This document shows, in pieces, positions 31,401 to 38,023 of a stretch of 38,023 nucleotides of DNA (positions within the stretch are counted from its first letter, which is position 1; the number at the start of each line of letters is the position of its first letter). The DNA is from Chara braunii (Eukaryota; Streptophyta; Charophyceae; Charales; Characeae), in NCBI GenBank assembly GCA_003427395.1, contig BFEA01000732.1:93478-131500 (forward strand). The letters run 5' to 3'. A program made the translations under genes and the position numbers. The notes beneath the pieces were generated by a model. It was not told where the DNA came from and made no database searches. It saw only the letters and a program-made list of their open reading frames with translations.

Positions 31401-32726
31401 CTTTTTGATAACTCGGCAGTAAGAGACCCTAGCAATAACACTTTCCAGATATCTGCTAATTCTTTTGGTACGTCCTGGGTTTGCAGGGGGATTTTCAAGG
31501 TAGGACAAATTTGGAATAGAGACACTATGTCCTCGACGACAGTTTCTTAGATCCGCGGAAAATTGGGAGAACTTCATAATATCCAAGATAATCTCGCTCA
31601 GTTGGTGGGGGCTATCCCCCAATTCTGGATAACGTTGCTGACATCTAAGGGTATCTCAGTTGGCACCTGGCTGAGATCCAAAGAAGGATACACAGGCTTC
31701 CACCAAGTTGAACAGGTCTTACCTGATGGTAAATGCAAAACAGCATATTGGAAACTTGACACCAAAGGAAACCTCAAGAGGGACGAGACTCTGAGCACGG
31801 AGATCCACAGAGATGACTACACACAGGTGCTGGCCAGGGAGGAATACAAGATGATCAACGGGACTCAAAGACTCATACCAAAGTTATGCCTGAACGGGAT
31901 TCCCTTACTCGAGGCGAAAACCCATACCCTGTCAAATGTGGTGGAAAAGAGGGAAAGATGCACCACTCTTGGACTATGCAGTATCCTTGGGATACAGAAT
32001 ACAATCCAGGGGTAATAGGCTGTACAGCACAGTTAAAGCCTCGTGGGATAATTTTTCAGCAGTCGAGGCAATGGAACCCGTAGCTTTTGACCTCTGCCGC
32101 AACTTTGGTAAGTCTATCAGATCTCTCCCTGTCGTCAAACATGCAGGCCTTCTCTGGCTCCTACAGATGCTCAGTGTTCCCACAGGTAAGTGGTGTGTTA
32201 CGAAAGGGATGAAGGTTTCCCTTTTCTGCCACATCTGTTCTCCAGCGATTATTGAAGACATTGCCACATTTGGTGGCATTGCCCAAAAGCCCAGACATTC
32301 TGGTCTTGGTGGAAGGATATGTGGGCCAAAGCTTATCCGGAGGAAGACCAGAATGCCCTCTGGAGTAAAGAGTCACTAATCAGGGGAGATGGGCACAATA
32401 GAAGCCTTGCTGTCTACCCAGCTTGGGTGTCAAGAGCCCTCGGACCGTGGATCATCTGGTGCAGCAGAAACTCGTCAAGATTCGACTCCCCTCCTCCATC
32501 GCTTCAGCAACAACAACAACTGATGNTACAAGGTCTAAAAGGCATCATTATGGCTGATTGGCGTAGAATCGGTAAGGCTAGGGGTACACTAGAATTTAGG
32601 ACTAGGAAATTCAAGGGGAAATGGAGCTTGCCGTTTTGTTGGGCGATCCCCTCCACTTCCGGAAAGTTGGTATTTTCCTCTCTCTTGGAGAACCGCAATA
32701 GCAACCTGGTTATCTTAGACGATTAA
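28479..32726 (+). pseudogene. LINE B ORF2: endonuclease, reverse transcriptase, zf-RVT
   Basis: One frame runs from ATG 28479 (or 28497) to 32015, broken only by TGA at 29577 and TAG at 31548. The endonuclease shows WNLRGIG, QETKL, YAPVDR, RLDYWL and SDHEP, but the GDWN motif is GGNWN: the catalytic Asp is Asn (codon 28917-28919). RT blocks include GKCPGPDGLPVEFF, RNYRPITLL, LIDFEKAYDRVNW, LRQGCPLAPLL and ALADD (30597-30611). Compared with LINE A, about 7 residues are missing between GFGPVFCK and SVASVVVNG. Near 31936 and 32265 the frame changes; the zinc domain is split as FCHICSP and HIWWHCPKAQTFWSWW. It ends at TAA 32724. Inactive. Confidence 0.85.
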
Positions 32727-33330
32727 GAAGTATAATTGTTGCATACCGTATAGGTGCAGACCAGAACAAGAACCGACCTTTCAATACAAGGTATAAGATA
32801 GCACAGCGGAAGACTTAGATACCAGTGATCCGAGCAATCAATGTTGTAATGCAGCCCTGAACATACATCATCATCATCGTTTCATAGTGTGAATGGGTCT
32901 GGCGCTTCACACAGGAAGACAGCGCCAGCCCAGAACATGCACAGACGAGGAGGAAGGGGATAGACGAAGAGGAGGGGGAAGATGGGAATGTCGTCAACAC
33001 CAAGTCTTCGGCACAAGCCCAAATAGTCCCTCATCGAACTGTCTGAATTCCAAATGTCAAGTCTGGATCCAATGTCGTCAAGTCTCAAGTCACAACTCTG
33101 TCTCTCTCTGTTGTAGTCTGAGAAGTCAGGTGGCGAGAGGGTGAGAAGAGAAGGTGGACTTAGAAGAGGAAGAAGAAGGACTCTCTCTCTCTCTGTGTTC
33201 AGTACTAACCTGTGAAGTTGGCGCCTTGATGCAGGTACCACGAAGATGGAGCTGGAGCGATGGCGTCACAGGTAAGTAACACTGGCCTCCGCCAGTCTCT
33301 CTCCCACTCTACGAGCTACTACCTACCAGC
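32727..33330 (+). other. LINE B 3' region, proximal part
   Basis: No gene is seen. A hairpin TGGCGCTT...AGCGCCA lies around 32899-32926. The rest is purine-rich (GAGGAGGAAG-type) with a short CT run at 33181-33196. I treat it as 3' UTR of LINE B because the next poly(A) is at 34166. Confidence 0.4.
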
Positions 33331-33333
33331 GCC

Positions 33334-33464
33334 CAGCGCTGAAGACTACAGCTACAGCTATGGCGCCCAGCGCTGAAGACTACAGCTAGCGCTACCACTA
33401 CTGCCTAGCGCTGAAGACTACTGCAGCGCTCCTACTGAGTGCTGCGGCCGAATCCTGAAGACTA
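33334..33464 (+). repeat. Minisatellite of CAGCGCTGAAGACTAC
   Basis: The 16-bp unit occurs at 33334-33349 and 33368-33383, with one change at 33406-33421 and in shortened form at 33453-33464. Spacers are rich in GCTAC and CTACTA. No reading frame explains it. Confidence 0.85.
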
Positions 33465-33586
33465 CTACTCCTACTGACAACCTACCCGTGAAGTGCATGG
33501 GAACCTCCTATGTACTACGGGTGTGCCTCTTGAGCCTGCCGAAGGGAGGCAGGGGCTGCAGCTCCAGCTCCTGCTCGAGTACGTGA

Positions 33587-33850
33587 GGAACAGGCTATTT
33601 TGGGCCTGTTCCGCATCCCTGTTTCCATGCCTGAGTCTTAGGAGCAGGTCAAAACAATGAGGGCCTGAAAATGGCCCTCCGTTTCAGGCTGAAAACTCTG
33701 GGTCTGACAAAGACCCAGAAATAGGCTGAAACGAGGTAGGGCCTGCAGGCCCTCGTTTTTCAGCATCCAGGCTGAAATGAACGGGGCCTGTAAGCCCTAA
33801 GTTCTAGGCTTTTTAGGCTGAATGTCCGGGACGGGCCCTGTAGGGCCCGT
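33587..33850 (+). repeat. Array of consecutive hairpins
   Basis: Successive perfect or near-perfect inverted repeats with different stem sequences follow each other. GGAACAGGC/GCCTGTTCC is at 33587-33612; GAGGGCC/GGCCCTC at 33659-33679; TCTGGGTCT/AGACCCAGA at 33697-33719. GCTGAAACGAGG pairs with CCTCGT..TTCAGC (33725-33764), enclosing the palindrome GGGCCTGCAGGCCC. GGGC/GCCC is at 33784-33796, and ACGGGCCCT/AGGGCCCGT at 33831-33850. Many share GGCCTG near the loop. The array lies in the LINE B 3' region. Confidence 0.8.
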
Positions 33851-34202
33851 GTGGCTACGCAGTATGCCACAATAATACATGTTCACAGTCTGAGTAACAA
33901 GAGCCTTCCAGGCCAAGGTTACTATCACAAGATTTGCCGGAAGGCTACACAGTAATTCGAGATCTGCCTATCTCCAGATTCCTATTCACAGATTTCATAA
34001 ATGGGCATCAAGCGAAGCGGAGTAATGCTCTCAGTAATTCCGGAAGAGTGGTTGGGACGCTGGACCCGGTTTCCAGCATGGCTTCCTTGAGACTTCCGGG
34101 TTGAATTGTGAGGTCCCCGGCCTCGACCACATTTATTTCTTTGAATATAAAGCGACAACTTCACNAAAAAAAAAAAAAAAAAAAAAAAAAGCCGCCCACG
34201 GG

Positions 34203-35332
34203 CAGTTCCCGCATGCCTTTCCTAACAGTACTCCCCCGCCAAGATGCACATCCCGACATCCAACAGCGGGGGAGTCGTCGTCTTCTGTAGCGAAAATCAG
34301 GCGGAAATTTCTCTGCCGCCGCGTTTTCCAAATCTTTTACCGTTGCGGCGCTGCCCAAAGGATTTTATTTTTTTTGACCGGACGGGGTGACATTTGTACA
34401 TGTTTTTCGATCCAAATTCAAGCCGCAGGTAGCAGTTTTGCCGCGCGCTGCGGTGTGTTTGTTTGGCGGGAAGAGTAGTNAAGGCCGATGAGGGCCTGAT
34501 CACAAGCCACCAGAGGCGGACGCATATGCACGGCGGTCTTCACTCTGTCATCTCTAGCCCGTCTTATGCTGTGCCTTCGACTCGTTGTCCATATAAATAG
34601 AACGTTTCAATGTCATGTGTCCACAACACACTCCTCGTCGCCTTCGAGTCGTTTTCACTGCTCGGATCTAGCATCGAATGATTGAAGCCTGTAATCGCGC
34701 TGCTCTCCATTACGACGTTTTCCTTGGATTGCGCCGAGAGACCTCCTTTGTCGGTGTTTATGAACTTCGTGCTTTCGAGCAGCTTGTGGCGGGGCGAACG
34801 ATATTTAGCTTGGTGACCTGCTATAGCGTTCGGTCGGATGTTGAAGAGCCCTTGGTTCACTACATGCGGCTGCTGTGACTCTGGCGTTACATAGCTGCTC
34901 TTCTTTGCGAACGAAATCAGTCTCGTAGACACTACTGCCGCTTAGTCTGCTATTCATCGAGCCTTCAATCGGTCCATTTGCGGTCTGTGCAGGCTATGCA
35001 ATCGTCCCGGGGGCACAGCCCGTGAAGCTTTGTTGCTGGAGGGACTCAATCTGCCGTGATGGCCTGGTGAATCTCAGCTGGTTGAACTCGCAGCCAGACG
35101 TGTCCAAGTCCTACAAGTGACATCAAGCTGGGCACATCTTCACGGGTTTGGATTGTAGTGTTGAGTGTATTTGTAACTATCGGCCCCTTCTCATCCTCAA
35201 TAGTACCTTTCTGCTCATAGCCCTCCGCGATTCGCTCCCCCTCTTCTTGCTGTTCCTTCGTGAAGCGCACATTGAAGACTTCGCAGGTCGCCGGAAAGAC
35301 TTTGACATCATCCGACGTTGATCGTGTCCACA
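34203..35332. other. No supported gene between LINE B and the GH16-like gene
   Basis: This stretch should contain the promoter and 5' leader of the gene at 35333. TATATAAAT-like bases occur at about 34594 (CCATATAAATAG), too far upstream to assign. Open frames at 34678-34878 (+) and 35046-35333 (-) have no motif. An N is present at 34480. Confidence 0.35.
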
Positions 35333-36228
35333 ATGGGGCTCCTGCTCATTGCTCCAGTAATCATGATCCTCGTGGCGTGCGGTCATCCCCTCAGAAATGG
35401 TGGCATGCTCGCGACGGCGTTGGATGCCCAAGCTTCCCAATTCGCTGCTGCGGCTGCATCATCCTCGTCGACTGTCGGAGCAGCTTCTTCATCTGATCTC
35501 AGCTTCTCGGGAAGGCTCTGGCATAGGCGGACTTCCGCCGGAGTAGAGGAACCGGGGCCCAATCATTGGGACGGAAGCTTGGCGACCGTGGACGAGCAGG
35601 GAAAACTGCATCTTACGATCTTCAGGAACGCACAGGGAGGGTGGTCATGCGCCGAGGTTCTCCTTCCATCGTCTTTGGGTACGGCACTTATACGGTGCAG
35701 GTGTCATCTCCCATAAACGGCCTGCACGAGAACGTGCTGCTCGGGCTTTTCACCTACGCCGATGACGCACAAAGCGAGCTGTCCAACCCCCATCGCGAGT
35801 TCGACGTGGAGGTGGCCAAGTGGGGCGTTGCCAGCGACGCCACCAACACCCAGTACGCCGTCCAGCCGTACCAGCTGCCGGGCCAACGCCTCCGCTTCAC
35901 GGTCGCCGGGCAGGACTCCGCGATCTATACAATGACTTGGTCGCCCAGCTCTGTGTCCTGGACCAGCACCTCCGCCTCTTCGGGGGCGGTTCTCCAAACA
36001 TGGTCCTTCGAAAGCTCGCCAGAGGTGGGCGCCGTGCCATCACCCGGCAGCGAGGTGTTCCACATAAACCTCTGGCTGTTCGAAGCCAGCCTGCCTCAAG
36101 ACCACGCGGATGTGGAGGTTGTCATCGACTCCTTCTCCTTCACACCTCTCAAGGCACCGGGTCGGAAGCTCTTATCACTCCAACGGCTTCGCCGGCATCG
36201 TGGCCAGCGCTCAGCATCATCACCGTGA
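35333..36228 (+). pseudogene. Secreted GH16-like glucanase/lectin-fold protein, one frameshift
   Basis: ATG 35333 gives a hydrophobic start (MGLLLIAPVIMILVACG) that fits a signal peptide, then a Ser/Ala-rich linker. The beta-sandwich begins around FSGRLWHRR and continues in a second frame from 35676 (YGTYTVQVSSPINGLHENVLLGLFTYADD). The motif HREFDVEVAKWG (35791-35826) matches the E-x-D-x-E active-site strand of clan GH-B/GH16 (Glu 35797, Asp 35803, Glu 35809). The protein ends at a TGA at 36226 after a Lys/Arg-rich tail. The two frames meet at GGG (35677-35679), where one extra G would make one frame. So either a one-base deletion inactivated it or this is a sequencing error. The product would act on extracellular beta-glucans. 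The gene is GC-rich and resembles bacterial and fungal homologues more than plant XTHs, so transfer is possible. Confidence 0.65.
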
Positions 36229-37852
36229 TTCAGGATCATCTTGACGGGTTGAAACCGTTGAATTGGATATTTATTGCGCATGTGTTCATTTGAGGGCTGA
36301 TAAAAACAGTCCACTTTGTTTATTTATTGCTCATGCGGGTGGGTCAAGTAGGCGTAGGTAAGTTTGGCGCCATGTGCCCTGCCTCTCGGTTCGGTAAGAC
36401 CTACGGCAGGGTGATGATCTCCCAAGTTTATGCTGGGGATCAAGAGGAGGACAGCAATAAAGCCGAGCCATTTTAGGCTGGGGGGGCCGTGTTAAGCCCT
36501 TCGTTTGGCGGTGGGGGGTTTGCACTATCGGACATGACTTCCAGATGGGTGTACTCAAGACATAATGATGCTCGTATTTGACATCTGAGCTGGAAAATTC
36601 GAAGCAAACAATTACATCCTGACCCTAGACTGCATTGTACTATTGTAGTGGGCCTGCCGCTTTCTGACGCGTGGCTGCTCACCCTCTGCCCTGCAGCTTC
36701 CCGCCAGAGGCTGGTGATGGCAACTCGAATACTACGCGGTCAGCTTCTGATATCGTAAGCGTTGGCCTGCAGCTCCGGACGTCAAGCCGATGATGTACGT
36801 GCACGTGATATATGCTTCACAAAAAGGATGCCTTTGGCCCATTGGGGTCGTAGGAGGCAAAGACGGGGTGGACAGGGGTCTACAGGGGTATACTTCAGTT
36901 AATTACAGACTAAGTTATTGATAATTTTTTTTTCATCTAATTCCAGCGACATCTTCCGTATTTTGTCTTTCTTTTTCTGCTGTGCTTTTTTTTTTTTTTT
37001 TTTCCAAGTTCAGTTTCTGTAGTATCGAATGAAATGCCTACGTCCGTGTGTTTCACCTTAGAATATCGGATGAGGTATCAGATCAGAATCGTCAAATCTT
37101 TCATCGCACCTGCTATTATCCTATCTCTTTGTCGAAGGTGTGATTGTCCTGTCGAATTTGTCCTAAACTTTGCAGCGCTTCTGTTTCGCTTTTGAACAAG
37201 AGCCCAATCGAATAATATCTGGACAAAGCACTGAACGAGCGATTCTCGTCTCTCTGGCCCAACCACGGGAACCGACGATCGCCGAAACTTTAAATTTGAG
37301 CTAGGGATATCCACCTCAATCAGTTAAGAAAACATTCAGCCTGATTCAGGTTAAGTTCTCACCCTACTCTGTGCTCTTCGCAGAAAGGGTTCTAACTTAG
37401 ATCCAGCAAAAGCGATCATCGAGTACCGCAGTGCCGAAGAAATGAGGCGCTCAAAGCACAGTCTGAGCCAGGTTCACTGATAGGCTGCCGGGCACTCCGC
37501 TGGGAAAATGAAAAATTTCATGTCAACCGAATCAGCCATGTACCTGGAAAGCACCTATTGTAAAAACAGGCCCAGGGAGATGTGGCCACGGCGCGAAGGC
37601 GCCTTTCACCCAGGGGAAAGTTGTTTGGGCCGGTAGAACCAAACAGCCGAGTTTCGGGCGCCGAAAACCGAAAAGGTTTTGGAGTGGGCGCCTTCTACCA
37701 ATTATCCTATCACGGTCATTGTGCCCCGAAAACGCGTTGCAAAAACCTCAGGGGCACCGGTTAGTGCAGCCCATATTGTCTTTATATTCAATGAAGAGTA
37801 ACTAACTTAAAGACTAAAATCACCATAACGGCTTCTCTTGGAAATACGAACT
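36229..37852. other. No gene recognised
   Basis: A T run at 36986-37003 and some AT-rich DNA are present, but no ORF above background and no tRNA. A plant-type upstream sequence element for snRNA genes was not found before 37853. Confidence 0.4.
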
Positions 37853-37956
37853 CCTTTCTCGGCCTTTTGCCTAAGATCAAGTGTAGTATCTGTTCTGATC
37901 AGTTTAGTATCTGATCCGTGGTCCATCGGGCCACATTAAAAAAAAAAAAAAAAAAA
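37853..37956 (+). pseudogene. U2 snRNA 5' fragment with poly(A), retro-pseudogene
   Basis: CCTTTCTCGGCCTTTTG to GGGCCACATTA matches the 5' half of U2 snRNA: the stem I region, AAGATCAAGTGTAGTATCTG with the branch-site pairing bases GTAGTA, ATCAGTTTAGTATCTGAT, and stem-loop IIb as GTGG...CCAC. It stops before the Sm site and stems III/IV and runs into 19 A (37938-37956). Relative to the usual U2 start, a few extra bases sit between ATAC and CCTTTC, and GGCTAAG is GCCTAAG. Missing 3' half plus poly(A) indicates a LINE-mobilised copy, or a SINE with a U2 head, rather than a working gene. Confidence 0.8.
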
Positions 37957-38023
37957 CGAAATCATTCACATGTCTGGGCTCCATATATCCACGTACTAGT
38001 TCACCCAAACTGTTCATATACCA

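Larger units (their letters stand above)
25757..34190 (+). mobile_element. LINE B, full-length L1-type element with target duplication
   Basis: GCCGCCCACGGG stands immediately before the element (25745-25756) and again immediately after the poly(A) (34191-34202), a 12-bp target-site duplication. Between them are about 650 bp of 5' UTR, ORF1a, ORF1b, ORF2, a long 3' region with repeats and hairpins, and a poly(A) of 25 A (34166-34190, one N before it). The size, about 8.4 kb, is large for a LINE; the 3' region of 1.4 kb might include extra inserted DNA. The coding parts carry nonsense codons, frame changes and a catalytic substitution. Confidence 0.7.

Noticed and set aside
35046-35333. - strand open frame of 95 codons opposite the GH16-like gene start
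   Set aside because: It starts with GTG rather than ATG, has no recognised motif, and lies where a promoter or leader is expected.
37853-37940. Functional U2 snRNA gene
   Set aside because: The Sm site and the 3' stems are missing, a poly(A) follows, and no plant snRNA promoter element was found upstream.

Overview
The window looks like nuclear DNA of a eukaryote in the green-plant (streptophyte) lineage. Three signs point that way: L1-type LINEs whose first ORF carries a DUF4283-like fold plus a CCHC knuckle and whose second ORF ends in a plant-type zf-RVT zinc domain; a tRNA-derived SINE head; and a fragment closely matching the 5' half of plant U2 snRNA. The bacterial-looking GH16 gene, the DUF7869-type gene and the composition suggest a charophyte alga or bryophyte (Chara-like is my guess, not shown). 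About ten isolated N bases lie in an otherwise continuous sequence. Most of the window is mobile DNA, nested and decayed. No bacterial operon, CRISPR array or intact host gene is evident.

Layout. 430-3098: a DUF7869-type gene with several in-frame stops and one frame change, followed by an unknown ORF (3370-4242). 4466-5287: eight diverged copies of a short motif in AT-rich DNA. 6211-6265: two adjacent perfect hairpins. 6835-7553: C-terminal end of a Ty3/gypsy integrase, followed by an extra two-ORF module (7642-10186). The second ORF of that module is split by a 521-bp hAT-like MITE with perfect 8-bp target duplications. 10445-16159: two long LTR-like units and part of a third, each carrying a conserved ORF. 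The second unit is a complete solo-LTR candidate with 7-bp inverted ends. 16160-17000: a 5'-truncated LINE (LINE C, + strand). 17302-17385: a tRNA-like SINE head. 17386 to about 24300: LINE A on the - strand. 25147-25310: palindrome-centred repeats. 25757-34190: LINE B on the + strand, bounded by an apparent 12-bp target duplication. 35333-36228: a secreted GH16-like gene with a one-base frameshift. 37853-37956: a 5' U2 snRNA fragment ending in poly(A).

How it fits together. The LINEs would supply the reverse-transcription machinery for themselves and, in trans, plausibly for the SINE and the U2 retrocopy. The gypsy fragment, its extra ORFs and the LTR-like units are probably parts of one retrotransposon family. 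Every autonomous element seen here is broken. The most interesting signals are the ORF inside the LTR-like units, whose two copies differ mostly at synonymous sites; a 64-nt hairpin with a compensatory base-pair change between the copies; stop/start overlaps between LINE ORFs; an ORF that would be re-formed in frame without the MITE; and a run of unrelated-sequence hairpins in the LINE B 3' region.
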